Source of the DNA: a virus
Strand: one strand, 5' to 3'
Length of the DNA: 50,633 nucleotides
Virus record (IMG/VR): IMGVR_UViG_3300042563_002243
Coordinates: 1 to 50,633 of that record
Positions 9,201 to 18,300 of this stretch are shown here, in pieces. The notes beneath the pieces are model-generated. The model did not search any database, had not been told where the DNA came from, and saw only the letters and a list, made by a program, of their open reading frames with translations. How positions within the stretch are numbered: position 1 is the stretch's first letter; every line of letters begins with the position of its first letter. The translations under genes and the position numbers were made by a program.

Positions 9201-9628
9201 GTGACAGCTTGTACACCATCAACATGAACCCCATAACCATTATTACTGGTACAGGTATTGTTGTTTTTGGTCAGAAGACCCGTAATCCAGTCAGCAGCTC
9301 AATGGATCGAGTCAACGTAGCACGTCTAGTCAACTACATTCGCACCATCCTGTCCAAGGTCAGCAATGGTTTCTTGTTTGAACCCAACGACAAGATCACC
9401 CGTGATCAGATCAAGGTTATTATCGAAAGCACATTGAATGACCTGGTGGCCAAGCGTGGTATTTACGACTACTTGGTGGTTTGCGATACCAGCAACAACA
9501 CTTCGGACCGTATTGCACGTAACGAATTGTATGTGGACATTGCCATTGAGCCAATGAAAGATGTTGAGTTCATCTATATCCCAATAAGATTGTTGAACCC
9601 CGGCAGTATCGGTGGTTTGGGCAAATGA
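6248..9628 (+). CDS. gp18: Tail sheath protein, gp18-like (enlarged)
   Basis: 1126 residues against 659 in T4. The N-terminus (ALVSPGLQITVTDESQYVSA, about 2-21, then GLMAAYSALGLGNRVYAVRA near 90-110) and the last 280 residues (FVIGDTPMTLSTNVVGLTNW, MVPPSHMALRTFIRND, GIVVFGQKTRNPVSSSMDRV, NVARLVNYIRTIL) are typical of contractile sheath subunits. The long middle (about 160-740) is Gly/Thr/Ser/Ala-rich and repeats short beta-type motifs such as GTAT and SDGS; it probably forms surface-exposed inserted domains. The sheath contracts on infection and drives the tube through the host envelope. It is followed after 34 nt by the tube gene. Confidence 0.92.
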   Translation: MALVSPGLQITVTDESQYVSASVGTVPLVFLATAQDKTINGSLATGTSAANAGVLQVFGSQRELVSALGYPSFKQTAAGTPIHGDERNEYGLMAAYSALGLGNRVYAVRADIDLAQLAGTAVRPSGDVADGTYWLDLADTDWGIHEWNASTQAFTAKTPILITSSSDTSNVTYDGGSPSGLTNEPTPLASIGQIGSYAVVATTTSNRIFYKRYDNVWYPVGTTGWQNAWPTVTGTATSPALTSGQTIIINSTTTVTLTGTTVTAMVTAINAASITGVTARVVNNKVEIYATENSQSDGSTTNGQLRLQAGATGTLLTNLGLTAGYYFGLGVTSVTGVVYGSYAEAPQWDTSGAYPSPTGGVWLKTGTLGGGANFAFKRYNSLSESWTTQSVNAYSGTATAIYGLDPAGGGSNIGVGTVVMIQDPNTGSTLNLYMGGYRPWRRTVFGAVKATAAQAPTSAFTSGNYFTLSATAPGSAAYTAYTITVNGTAASDFVAAVLAANIPYVTAQVESNGAISITHTTGGNIQLIAVNGQQDIPTVAGFVAGVSNVTVIGSTRLVAGWSLLTYTYSITQPTADPVDGVLWYYNDATTIDILVNSGTAWKGYQSLSLDARGYPLNTTDDGGVIVTASAPTSQSDGSSSLVAGDLWLDTSDLENFPKLNRYNGTSWVAIDNTDQISQNGILFADARWDTGGTVDAVSGTLPTVADLLTSDYTDLDCPNPLLYPRGMLLFNTRRSGYNVKRWVGDYFNYASYNSVMSTYAAGTTYAAGSRVVYGSALYVAIAGTTGNLPTNATYWSVLQSGAWVTASGNKTNGAMYAGHQAQRAMIVEAIKSAVDSSTQIREDQFQYNLLTAPGYPEAISNMVALNNDRANTAFVIGDTPMTLSTNVVGLTNWSNGVTEGGLTTADPYLAVYYPSGLSNDAQGNTIMVPPSHMALRTFIRNDQLAYQWFAPAGTRRGLVDNTTDLGYLDTATGEFQRTGISQSLRDSLYTINMNPITIITGTGIVVFGQKTRNPVSSSMDRVNVARLVNYIRTILSKVSNGFLFEPNDKITRDQIKVIIESTLNDLVAKRGIYDYLVVCDTSNNTSDRIARNELYVDIAIEPMKDVEFIYIPIRLLNPGSIGGLGK

Positions 9629-9635
9629 TAGAACG

Positions 9636-9643
9636 TATAAATA
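9636..9643 (+). promoter_or_regulatory. Late promoter for the tail tube gene
   Basis: Perfect TATAAATA. ACAGGAG ribosome site follows, ATG at 9663. Confidence 0.75.
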
Positions 9644-9662
9644 AGTATAACAGGAGATATAT

Positions 9663-10280
9663 ATGGCAGTAGCATCCTTAACAAAAATGACAGTACCCCT
9701 GGCCGGAGGCCAGAGTGCTACCGCACAGGGTCTGTTGATGCCCAAGCTGAAGTACCGCTTTCGCGCCAGCTTCTTGAATTTTGGTGTCAGTACCAACGTA
9801 GTGGAATTAACCAAGCAAGTGCAGACTATCAAACGTCCCAGTGTGCAGTTTGGTGATATCACCATCGACGTTTACAACAGCAAAGTCAAGCTGATTGGCA
9901 AGCCAGAATGGCAAGACCTCACAATTAAATTACGTGATGATGCCGGCGGCAATGTGGCCAAGTTGGTGGGCGAACAAATGCAGAAACAGTTCGACTTCAT
10001 GGAGCAAGCATCTGCTGCTTCTGGTATCGACTATAAGTTTCAATTGAACTATGAAATGCTGGACGGTGGCAATGGTGCAAACCAACCCAACATCCTGGAA
10101 ACATGGGAAATTTATGGTGCATTCATCAGTCAGGTCGACTATGGTGAATTTGATTATTCCAGCAACGAACACGCAACAATTGATCTAACCATCAAATACG
10201 ACAACGCATTGCAGTCGCCTACTGGTACAGGTATCGGTACAGCAGTAGCCCGTACAATTGGTGCAACAATTACTGGTTAA
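9663..10280 (+). CDS. gp19: Tail tube protein, gp19-like
   Basis: 205 residues (T4 gp19 is 163). The segment KYRFRASFLNFGV (about 30-42), followed by VVELTKQVQTIKRPSVQFGD, and the downstream block PEWQDLTIKLRDDAGG are the expected tube motifs (T4 RFLVEIT... and DIT...RDD). The C-terminus contains QVDYGEFDYSSNEHATIDLTIKY-type sequence ending the beta-barrel. Hexameric rings of this subunit form the inner tube through which DNA passes. It is directly downstream of the sheath gene and followed by a strong rho-independent terminator. Confidence 0.9.
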   Translation: MAVASLTKMTVPLAGGQSATAQGLLMPKLKYRFRASFLNFGVSTNVVELTKQVQTIKRPSVQFGDITIDVYNSKVKLIGKPEWQDLTIKLRDDAGGNVAKLVGEQMQKQFDFMEQASAASGIDYKFQLNYEMLDGGNGANQPNILETWEIYGAFISQVDYGEFDYSSNEHATIDLTIKYDNALQSPTGTGIGTAVARTIGATITG

Positions 10281-10298
10281 TATCCACAGTAAAGATCC

Positions 10299-10328
10299 AA
10301 ACCCGGAGTAAAAATCCGGGTTTTTCTT
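10299..10328 (+). terminator. Rho-independent terminator after the tail tube gene
   Basis: AAACCCGGA (10299-10307) and TCCGGGTTT (10315-10323) form a 9-bp stem with a 7-nt loop, followed by TTTCTTT. Confidence 0.85.
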
Positions 10329-10331
10329 TGG

Positions 10332-10339
10332 CATAAATA
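10332..10339 (+). promoter_or_regulatory. Late promoter ending 5 nt before an ATG
   Basis: CATAAATA, then TCGAC, then the ATG at 10345. No ribosome site lies between. The predicted +1 is the A of ATG. Confidence 0.65.
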
Positions 10340-10344
10340 TCGAC

Positions 10345-12027
10345 ATGGCCAACGCAATTAATGAATTCATCTCCCAATTGGGTGCAGGGACAAACATCAA
10401 AGATGCCAAACACGCATCTAAACTGTTTGTTGACAGCAATTACCGATTGTCCCCCAAAGCCGGCTACATGTATCATGTGGCATTCGATTTCAATCCTCTG
10501 CTTAACCGCCTGAGTAATGACAGTATTCTGGAATCTGGTATGTTGGTCAAGGCAGCTCAACTGCCTAAATTCACCATTGATAACAAAACATACAACGCAT
10601 ACAATCGGCCCAATGTGGTGCAGACCAAATTAAAATACGATCCCTTGACCATCACATTCCACGACGATAGTGCCGACATCATCAGATACTTCTGGTGGAA
10701 CTATGTCAGCCATTACTACCGCGACAGTGATCACACTCAGCAGGTGTTCTCCCAGCCCAGCAAGTATACTGAACGTCAGACTCAAAGTTGGGGATACAGC
10801 CCAGCCAATTATTCCAGTAATGGCGCAGTTGAGCGTATGCTGACAGCCATCCGTGTATACAGTTTGCATCAGAGAAATTTTACAGAGTATACATTAATAA
10901 ACCCCACCATCACTTCCTTTAAGTTTGGCGACCATGCATCAAGTTCCACCGAGCTGATGGAGACCACCATGACTGTGGCGTACGAGTCAGTATTGTACAG
11001 CTACGGTCAAGTGGTACCAGGGCAGACAGTCAACGGATTTGGTGTGCTGCACTATGATAAAACTCCCAGTCCATTGACCGCTGCTGGCGGCGGCACACGC
11101 AGTATTCTGGGTCCTGGTGGATTATTTTCTGCATTGGACAGTGTGGATCATCAATTGGGCCAGGGCAATTTCTTTGGTGCAGCATTGACGGCATTCAAGA
11201 GCTTCAATAATTTTAAAGGCGCCAACTTTGGTCAGATGGCTGGCACTGAATTGAAACAAATAGGTATGAACATCCTGACTGGCAGCAACCCATTGGCCAA
11301 GATACAGATACCCACCCTGGGTGGTGGCAGCAGCAACGGTAGTAATACATTTGGTGTTGCTGGCGGCGCCAGTGCTCTGCTAATGGCGTTGAGTGCTGGA
11401 GGTCGACAGGGCCGAAATAATGCCCAGGCCATACTCCGTGCCAATCCGCAGTTCAACAGCATGGAAGAGTTGTTGGCGTCACAGGGCATTACTGGAGGGC
11501 AAGCTGGCCTGGTATCCAGCAATGGTGAACCAGTGGCTGTTGCATATCCAGAGCTGGGCAATGACATGGTGGGAGTCACAGTCACTACACTGCCTGATGG
11601 TTCCAGAATGACCAGTTATGATATAACTGCATATCAACAATCACTCAGAGTGGCTGAATATGAACGTGTGATAGCAGCCGGTGGCAGTGAGGAAGCTGCA
11701 CAAAATGCATCAGCCAGTGTGGGTAACGATGCCGGTACCAGAGCACTGGGGTCATTTAATTTAAATGACTCCATAGAAACTACCACTGTGTATGGTCCAC
11801 GTGGCACGGTACCACCGGTCAGATACCGCGAGTCAGAGTTTACTGAGTTGTATGGTGCACCAGGAGATCGTACATCACCAGCAGCCGCCACATATCTGGG
11901 CGGTGCTGAAAGTACACAGGGTGCAACAGCTTACCCAGTAGTGGACTATAATGATCCGCAATTCCAGTCAATTGAGCAAATAGATGCTGAAATTTTGGCA
12001 GAAAGAAGACTGGCTGGTGATTTGTAA
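10345..12027 (+). CDS. Tail-tube-like structural protein (gp54/gp19-fold candidate)
   Basis: 560 residues. The N-terminal 240 residues resemble tube/initiator-type tail proteins: YMYHVAFDFNPL (about 46-57), LVKAAQLPKFTIDNKTYNAY, RPNVVQTKLKYDPLTITFHD (about 93-112) and ELMETTMTVAYESVLYSYGQ near 205-225. The KLPxFxxxxxxxNxYNRxxxVQTKLxYDPLxIxFxDD pattern parallels T4 gp54 sequence (PNIRITGRELDPLVISFRMD), hence the suggestion of a tube initiator or tube-associated protein. The C-terminal 300 residues are Gly/Ser/Ala-rich and low complexity, probably flexible. Its promoter lies downstream of the tube terminator, so it is an independent late unit starting a six-gene run. Confidence 0.6.
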   Translation: MANAINEFISQLGAGTNIKDAKHASKLFVDSNYRLSPKAGYMYHVAFDFNPLLNRLSNDSILESGMLVKAAQLPKFTIDNKTYNAYNRPNVVQTKLKYDPLTITFHDDSADIIRYFWWNYVSHYYRDSDHTQQVFSQPSKYTERQTQSWGYSPANYSSNGAVERMLTAIRVYSLHQRNFTEYTLINPTITSFKFGDHASSSTELMETTMTVAYESVLYSYGQVVPGQTVNGFGVLHYDKTPSPLTAAGGGTRSILGPGGLFSALDSVDHQLGQGNFFGAALTAFKSFNNFKGANFGQMAGTELKQIGMNILTGSNPLAKIQIPTLGGGSSNGSNTFGVAGGASALLMALSAGGRQGRNNAQAILRANPQFNSMEELLASQGITGGQAGLVSSNGEPVAVAYPELGNDMVGVTVTTLPDGSRMTSYDITAYQQSLRVAEYERVIAAGGSEEAAQNASASVGNDAGTRALGSFNLNDSIETTTVYGPRGTVPPVRYRESEFTELYGAPGDRTSPAAATYLGGAESTQGATAYPVVDYNDPQFQSIEQIDAEILAERRLAGDL

Positions 12028-12398
12028 TGAGTAATCCACAAAACCTAGGCGCAGTAAACGTAAACAATACGGTCAGCAAGAATTATTTTAATAATTTTTT
12101 TGTCGTCCCCACCACTGTGTCAGCAAACCAAAACGATGCCATTGTGGGATACTTTCAACAATACTGTGGTGGTAACCGGACCGCAGCAGATGCGCTGGCC
12201 AGTGCAGTGATATACACCAGTCTGGCACAACGGATTGATCCCATGAGTGTACTGGAACAATTCATAAAATTACCCAAGGCACAGGTGGATAACTATTTGG
12301 CAATGTTTTTGAACCTGAACAGAAAGGGCACCAGCTTTTTAGGCATCAACAATCAACCCATTGTAAATAAGTATATTAGACGATCGATATTAAAATGA
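12027..12398 (+). CDS. Conserved small virion-type protein
   Basis: 123 residues. The start overlaps the preceding stop by one base (TAATG). N-terminus is low-complexity Asn/Val-rich; the body has an alpha-helical look (VGYFQQYCGGNRTAADALAS, then PMSVLEQFIKLPKAQVDNYL) and ends with KYIRRSILK. Similar short proteins with a LNxNRxGTSxLG motif and a basic RSIL terminus are, from memory, conserved in T4-like marine phages next to tail or head genes, but without a known role. The tight coupling to its neighbours argues for a structural or assembly function. Confidence 0.6.
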   Translation: MSNPQNLGAVNVNNTVSKNYFNNFFVVPTTVSANQNDAIVGYFQQYCGGNRTAADALASAVIYTSLAQRIDPMSVLEQFIKLPKAQVDNYLAMFLNLNRKGTSFLGINNQPIVNKYIRRSILK

Positions 12399-12829
12399 GC
12401 AAATACGCCAATGGGTTTTATCAATTATTGAACCCAGCCAAATACATAGGTAAAAAAGTACCGCATTATCGCAGCAGTTGGGAACATAGTGTGATGCGTA
12501 TGTGTGATAACAATCCAGCTATATTACAATGGGCCAATGAGGCCATGCACGTACCCTACCGTAATCCATTTACCAACAAGAACACCATATACATACCAGA
12601 TTTTTTCGTGGTATTTCAGGACGCACAGGGAAAAAATCACGCAGAGATGTGGGAAGTCAAACCCAGTAAAGAAACAACTCTGGAAGCAGCAGGAAATAGC
12701 AAACGCAATCAAGCACATGCAATATTAAACATGTGCAAATGGCAAGCAGCCCGAGCCTATTGTGCTGCAAACAACATCAAATTCAGGATCATCACGGAAC
12801 ACGATCTGTTTCATCAAGGTAAAAAATGA
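12395..12829 (+). CDS. gp4: Head completion nuclease, gp4-like
   Basis: 144 residues; starts within an ATGA overlap with the upstream gene. It follows T4 gp4 closely: NPAKYIGKKVPHYRSSWEHS (about 13-32), ANEAMHVPYRNPF, YIPDFFVVF (about 66-74), MWEVKPSKET (about 85-94) and ITEHDLF near the end. E30, D69 and the E87-V-K89 triplet form a TnsA/PD-(D/E)xK type nuclease site. In T4 gp4 is needed to finish filled heads and is thought to trim DNA ends. High confidence from motif order and length (T4 about 150). Confidence 0.88.
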   Translation: MSKYANGFYQLLNPAKYIGKKVPHYRSSWEHSVMRMCDNNPAILQWANEAMHVPYRNPFTNKNTIYIPDFFVVFQDAQGKNHAEMWEVKPSKETTLEAAGNSKRNQAHAILNMCKWQAARAYCAANNIKFRIITEHDLFHQGKK

Positions 12830-13542
12830 GTCCTTTAGACAGCGTTCGACAATTTATAGCTGACAACCAACACAAAACATTTGAGTACCCAGAGCCACCA
12901 GCAGGCAATGTCTGGGAACAATCGGAGTGGATGTTTCGTCACAGTCATGTGCCCTATCTACGCATGGACATAGAGTTGCCCTATGCTGAGATATTGGCTG
13001 AAGCTCGTGCTGTGCGCCACAGATTTGTCCAACACCGTGAGGGTGACGGTGAGGGATGGCTGAGTTTGTGTATACATGGTATCAGTGCTGAACAAACAGA
13101 TGCGCCCAACATGTATGGATACGATCACGAAACTGCACCGTATCGATGGACTGACATTGCTGATCTATGTCCAGTGACCACTGACTACTTTAAAAATCAA
13201 TTCCCATTTCAATTCTATCATAGACTGCGTTTTATGTTGCTGGAACCAGGTGGTTACATTATACCACATAGCGACAATCAGACCAGTAACCTGGGTGCAG
13301 CCACCAACATCAGTTTAAACAATCCTGTGGGTTGTGAATTTGTCACTGAGCGTGGTCTTATACCGTTTAGTGACACTGGCAGCGTGATGATGTTCAACAA
13401 CCACTACCAACATGTAGTGTATAATGACAGTGAAGAAGATCGTATTCATATCATTGTACACGGGGCCTGGGATGGCAGACATTGGAATCCCATCATAGCA
13501 CGTAGCTACCAACAGGCAAGAGATGGTCAGAACTCTAACTAA
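12826..13542 (+). CDS. 2-oxoglutarate/Fe(II) oxygenase, aspartyl/asparaginyl beta-hydroxylase-like
   Basis: 238 residues; ATGA overlap with gp4. The metal triad is visible as H148-S-D150 (in GGYIIPHSDNQ) and H196 (NNHYQHVVYN), with R206 (EEDRIHIIVHGAW) placed to bind the 2-oxoglutarate carboxylate. The core LRFMLLEPGGYIIPHSDNQT and NISLNNPVGCEF is typical of Asp/Asn beta-hydroxylase-like proteins in phages. Substrate is unknown; virion or host proteins, or a glycan, are possible. It is translationally coupled to a head gene and overlaps the following oxygenase gene by 20 nt, so it is probably a late product. Confidence 0.78.
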   Translation: MSPLDSVRQFIADNQHKTFEYPEPPAGNVWEQSEWMFRHSHVPYLRMDIELPYAEILAEARAVRHRFVQHREGDGEGWLSLCIHGISAEQTDAPNMYGYDHETAPYRWTDIADLCPVTTDYFKNQFPFQFYHRLRFMLLEPGGYIIPHSDNQTSNLGAATNISLNNPVGCEFVTERGLIPFSDTGSVMMFNNHYQHVVYNDSEEDRIHIIVHGAWDGRHWNPIIARSYQQARDGQNSN

Positions 13543-14191
13543 CTTCCTCAACAACGATGATATAGCATGGTTCAAGGCAGACTGGGGACAATACTTTGCC
13601 GCCCAAGACTATACAGTGGTATCATGCGATGCTGACGACACCAAAAGAAAGTACGGCTTGGACAATTGGACCATTCGTGATCGTCGTCGTGAATTAACCC
13701 CAACAGATCCGGCATGGAAGAAGTTGGCTCAGATGATACGCAGAGTCATACCATCAGATGTGAGGTTTTGGGTGGGGTATCAACGTCAGTATATTCCACA
13801 CAGTATGCATATTGATGAACCTGCTCCTGATAGTAATCCTGACTGGTTGTACAGCGTCATAGTACCACTGGATGCTGCCACCATTGATGTGGCCAAAACT
13901 ATAGTATGGAAGAAAGAGTTCGGCCGATTTAGCGAATATCTGGACTTCCAATCAAATTTCATCCACCACCCAGAAAACTACACTCCAGTCAGCAATGTGT
14001 CTGAACAATACGATGTGGACCATTGTATGCTAAACAAAAATCCAGCAGATTATTTTGAGCTGGACGGTGTGTATGACTATGCTCTGGGCACAGCTGGCAT
14101 GTTCAACAGATGCAACTTACATTGCAGCAGCAACTGGCGACGCCACGGCATCGCTGAATACAAAGACATCATAATATACCATATTGGCTGA
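13523..14191 (+). CDS. Second 2-oxoglutarate/Fe(II) oxygenase-like protein
   Basis: 222 residues; overlaps the previous gene by 20 nt. The likely metal pair is H97-I-D99 in IPHSMHIDEP, with a distal His in the FNRCNLHCSSNWRRHGI segment (about 194-210) followed by basic residues that could hold 2-oxoglutarate. The sequence between (about 115-180) is long and contains a FIHHPENYTP segment, so it differs from the neighbouring enzyme. Proteins of this kind recur in marine T4-like phages beside structural genes. Substrate unknown. Together with the previous gene it forms an oxygenase pair inserted between gp4 and the terminase small subunit. Confidence 0.65.
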   Translation: MVRTLTNFLNNDDIAWFKADWGQYFAAQDYTVVSCDADDTKRKYGLDNWTIRDRRRELTPTDPAWKKLAQMIRRVIPSDVRFWVGYQRQYIPHSMHIDEPAPDSNPDWLYSVIVPLDAATIDVAKTIVWKKEFGRFSEYLDFQSNFIHHPENYTPVSNVSEQYDVDHCMLNKNPADYFELDGVYDYALGTAGMFNRCNLHCSSNWRRHGIAEYKDIIIYHIG

Positions 14192-14196
14192 AGTCC

Positions 14197-14204
14197 AGTA
14201 AATA
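14197..14204 (+). promoter_or_regulatory. Late promoter ending 4 nt before the gp16 ATG
   Basis: AGTAAATA then CGGT then ATG at 14209. No ribosome site lies between. Confidence 0.55.
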
Positions 14205-14208
14205 CGGT

Positions 14209-14721
14209 ATGACTAAGAAACTTGAAGACATACTAAACCTCCCCAAATTTACAGACGAAGATTCCCCCACTATGGAGGAAGCCAAAGTGTTCATTGAAGA
14301 AAATCGTGTAATGATCACACAGGTGGACTCGGCTATTGACAAGCTGGACGCTGCCATGCCCGGGGTCAGAGCACTAGATGCTGCTGATGATGAAATGGAT
14401 GATCTGGCAGACATAGCCAAAAATCGTGCCGAAGATCTGCTGGATCTGGGCATGAACGTTGACCCCAGATTCGCTGGCGTCATACTACAGACAGCCAGTA
14501 CCATGTTGGGTCTGGCCATCACGGCCAAGACTGCCAAGATTGATCGCAAGCTGAGAACACTACAATTACAGATGTCCAAAGCCAAATTGGATCATCAAAT
14601 AGCCAAGGATGCTGGTAAAGAAGCCAGTAAATCCAACAGTCCTGTAGACGGTCAGGGTATTGTACTGGACCGAAATGAGTTATTGCGCCAGATTCTGAAC
14701 AATCAACAAACGCAAAAGTAG
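14209..14721 (+). CDS. gp16: Terminase small subunit, gp16-like
   Basis: 170 residues (T4 gp16 is 164). A predominantly helical protein with a central coiled-coil region (about 30-80) and the conserved block DPRFAGVILQTASTMLGLAI followed by a basic KTAKIDRKLRTLQLQMSKAKL helix. The Asn/Gln-rich tail ends in NELLRQILNNQQTQK. In T4 gp16 forms rings that select packaging substrate and stimulate the gp17 ATPase. In T4 genes 16 and 17 are adjacent; here 4.5 kb with five genes separates them. The start is fixed by the very close late promoter. Confidence 0.85.
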   Translation: MTKKLEDILNLPKFTDEDSPTMEEAKVFIEENRVMITQVDSAIDKLDAAMPGVRALDAADDEMDDLADIAKNRAEDLLDLGMNVDPRFAGVILQTASTMLGLAITAKTAKIDRKLRTLQLQMSKAKLDHQIAKDAGKEASKSNSPVDGQGIVLDRNELLRQILNNQQTQK

Positions 14722-14728
14722 TCGTCAG

Positions 14729-14736
14729 GCTAAATA
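14729..14736 (+). promoter_or_regulatory. Late promoter
   Basis: GCTAAATA followed by an ACAGGAA ribosome site and the ATG at 14759. Confidence 0.6.
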
Positions 14737-14758
14737 CTACAATATACAGGAATTAACA

Positions 14759-15349
14759 ATGTTAAAATCATTCCAATCATACATGTATGAGGCCAAGAAA
14801 GTATACGAATTTCGTATCAAAATTTGCCAACATGACATGATCAACAAGCAAGCATCTGATCGTCTACGGTCAGCATTAGAAGCTTACCAGTTAGAAACCA
14901 TTTCAGCAGTTAAGCGTCTGCCCATCCAAGAGCACCGTGATTTCCCCAAAATGGGACCATGTGAGTGTTATGTCATTGATGTGGGACTAAACTATCCCAC
15001 CATTGCGGCACAAGTTCGCCAATTGGTAGCAGAACGTGCCGGTATCAATGCTGAATGTGTGTGCGTGTATCCACTTAATCAGGATGTGTACAACGAAGAA
15101 TTTGAAGCTCATGGTAAAGACCATGAAGGTGCTGTACTGACTGATTCAGAGTTAAAGGATGCACCAGGTGCCCAGGAATTAGCAGGACAAGTTCGTGTAG
15201 GCAGTTTGCTGAAAGAACTGGAGTCACTGAAATTTGAATACGCAGCCACAGAAAAATCAGCCGGAGTACAGGGCTCAGATAAAATTGGCACAACAAGCCC
15301 TGTTGGCACAAACAAGAATAAACTCCCATCCATGGTAAAAGGAAAGTAA
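14759..15349 (+). CDS. Putative head-associated protein with a capsid-targeting-like N-terminus
   Basis: 196 residues. The N-terminus MLKSFQSYMYEAKKVYEF resembles the T4 internal-protein capsid-targeting sequence MKTYQEFIAEA (M-K-[ST]-x-x-x-[FY]-[IM]-x-E-A). The middle (about 20-120) is a compact domain (EFRIKICQHDMI, FPKMGPCECYVIDVGLNYPT, VCVYPLNQDVY). The C-terminal third is acidic then low-complexity, ending in PSMVKGK. Known: T4 internal proteins are packaged in the prohead and cleaved by gp21. Inferred: this protein may be carried in the head. It lies between the terminase subunits and directly upstream of a 1000-residue low-complexity protein. Confidence 0.6.
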   Translation: MLKSFQSYMYEAKKVYEFRIKICQHDMINKQASDRLRSALEAYQLETISAVKRLPIQEHRDFPKMGPCECYVIDVGLNYPTIAAQVRQLVAERAGINAECVCVYPLNQDVYNEEFEAHGKDHEGAVLTDSELKDAPGAQELAGQVRVGSLLKELESLKFEYAATEKSAGVQGSDKIGTTSPVGTNKNKLPSMVKGK

Positions 15350-15350
15350 C

Positions 15351-18300
15351 ATGTCATCGTCTAACATTTATAACATATTAAGCAAATTAAATGCCCTACA
15401 GCCCAAGGCTGAAGAGCCCAAGGCTCAGGCAACCAAGCCCATCTATGAGAGTGTGGAACCACGTGGCAGCATCATGTCGGGCGTCAACCGGCTGGAGAAA
15501 AAACTCAGCGAGCAATTTGCTGCCGACAAAAAAGCTCTGGACACCAATCCTAAAAATGCTGCCTGGGACGATGATGCAGGTGCCAAGCAGCGGGCTCGTA
15601 TTGCTCGTGAAAAACAAAAGATAGGCATGCAACGTAAAATCTCTGGGCAGGACACTGGTCTACCACCAGCAATGGCAGAGGGTGAAGGCTCGAATGAAAT
15701 GGACAAGGTAACAACTTCGCCTTACAAAGCAAATCAAATGCTTGGTGGCAAATATCCAGTGGCATTTGTGATTGAAGTATTGTGCCCCGATCAGTCCGTA
15801 GTTAACATGATCCAAAACAAAGTTGGAACAGCATATCAGGTAGAAAGAGATGATTCCATAGAAGGAAATGGAATAGGTATTGAGATTATATCTCAGCGGT
15901 TCGACGGCGGCCAGGCTGCTCAAGCCGCATATAATCAACTACTTAATTTTATTGAACAAAGTGGCGGCCAGTTCAACAGTTCAACACAAGTTACAATTTA
16001 CAAACAAAAGCCGGGTGTTGCAGAAGACGAAGAAGGTGATGTATGTCCCGAATGCGATGGTACTGGTTGCCCCGAGTGTTATGGTGATGAACATAGAGAT
16101 CATGCCCATGACCATGCTCAGGGTATGCAGCGTGAAAATGCTGGCATGGCAGAAAGCTCGACAAAAAATGTAACTGGGGTCATGAAAAAATATCTTCCTA
16201 AATCCATGTGGGCTCCAATTTTGAGTCATACAGGCAAGAGTAAACATGACAATGCAGATGGTAGTAAAACATCACATGTTTGGAGATTGCGTAACTTAGT
16301 TCGATCTTTCCGAGGTCGAGAATTTGATGCATGGAAACAAGCAGTAGAACAAGAATTGGGTGATGGGTACGAGGTAACTTCTGAGTGGCCAACGCCATCA
16401 GTTAGATACATTCAGATGAACGAAGCGCACATACAAACAGGTGTAACAGAAACAGCAGACGTCAAGTACGGCGTGTTTGCCAAGGGTGGCAGCATTGGCA
16501 GTCAGCGATTTAAAGATGATCCGCTAAAAACTTTTGACAGCAAAGAAGAAGCTATTGCAGATGCAAAACGCCGCAGATCTGGATTATCCAAAGGTGAGCG
16601 TGGCTACTACCGTATGGGCTATGTTGTTAAGCCTATCAAAGGTGTGGCGGAAGGCTTTGCCGACATGGAAGCTGACGTCAAACGTCGTGATGCCGAACGC
16701 CGATCAGGCAAGAAAGCCACAGCCACTGGTGTAAAACATCATGGCAAGTATGGTACGGAATATCAAGGCGATGCAGATGAAGAAGAAGCGGCCGCCAAAG
16801 CCGCGGATAAAGGTCCCAAGAAACGTGGACGCCCTGCCAAAGGCCTGGCTAAACCCAAACCAGCAGCTGATGAAAAGAAAGGTCGTGGTCGCCCCAAGAA
16901 GGCAGCAGATCCCACATACAGCGGTGCAAAAGATCTGCAGAACTACGTCGTAGGCAACCTACCCAAAGGCAAACAAGCCAAGGGCAAAGTTTACAAGATG
17001 GACGAAAGCCGAATGTTAGACGAAGCTGGCCAGCATCTAGACCATATCCTGAATCGTTTCAAGCACGAAGTGAGAAAGTTTGAAGAGACTGGTGATCTGG
17101 ATCAAGATAGCGATTTATACCATGCATTGCATGACTATTATAAAGAAACTGGATTGCTGCCATATGATATTGAGAAAGGTCGTGGCGTTGTAAGTACATT
17201 GACCTGGGTCGCTGACCAACTTGAACAACATCTGGGCATCAGTGAAGAAACAGTAGCGCCAGCAGCTGGGCAGCCGTTACCTGGTCTAGGTCAGGGTGTA
17301 TCACATATCGATGCCACACACGCAGCCCAATTTAAACCAGGATCAAATGTATTGATCGGCGGACGGATGCCAGCAGTGGTTAAATCTGTATCTGGGACCA
17401 CTGCAACTATATATGATCCTGCAAATCCTGCTGCGCCCTTCAATATTGAAACCAGTAAATTGCAAGCGGCTCCAGCCGCAGCACCAGCCGCTCCAACAAT
17501 GGAGGCAGAATTAAACGAGCTGGCCAAGTTAGCTGGATTGACAGTTGAAGCAAAAGTTAAACCAGACTACATTGATTTAGACAAAGACGGCAATAAGAAA
17601 GAACCCATGTCTCAAGCTGCTCAAGATGCAGAAGACGATGATCATGATTATGCCAATCGTCTAGATGATGAACAAATGGATGAAAACATTCCTGTACACA
17701 AGCATGTTGATGGTCCATTTGATTCAAATTCAACGTCAGACGACGATGAAGAAGGTGATGTATGTCCCGAATGCGATGGCGCGGGTTGCCCAGAGTGCCA
17801 CGGTGACGAACATCGAGATCGTGCTCATGCTCATGCTCAGGGTATGCAACGAGAAAGTGCTGTTCGAGAAGCAGAAGAGATGATCAACTTCATGCGTAAT
17901 GCTGGCCTAGACACCAGCCGTGCTGAGTCAGCATTAGCCGAAGCCTACAAGTATGGCGACACAGATGTTGAGGAAGCACCTGAGTATGCTAATAGTCCAG
18001 ACGAAGAAATTCAAAACGTCGAAGCCATTACACGTCAGGGCAACGACCTAAATCGTGAGAAGAAGCAATTTGCTGGCAAGCCCAAAGCTGGTGATAATCC
18101 CATGGCCAGTGAAAGTACTGATCCACTGGAAGCCATGGGTCGTCGACTGATGGCGGCATACGAAAGCATCAAAGTAGTCGACGAAGGCATGGTTGACAAA
18201 GTCAAAGGTATGTTTGGTAAAAAGAAAGACCCCAATGCAGTGCCCAACATTTTTGACACGGAGCCATACAAGTCTGACACCAAGGCATATTTAAAAAAGT

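Noticed and set aside
6248-9628. Internal open frames on both strands of the sheath gene
   Set aside because: They lack ribosome sites and follow from the base bias of a long conserved gene.
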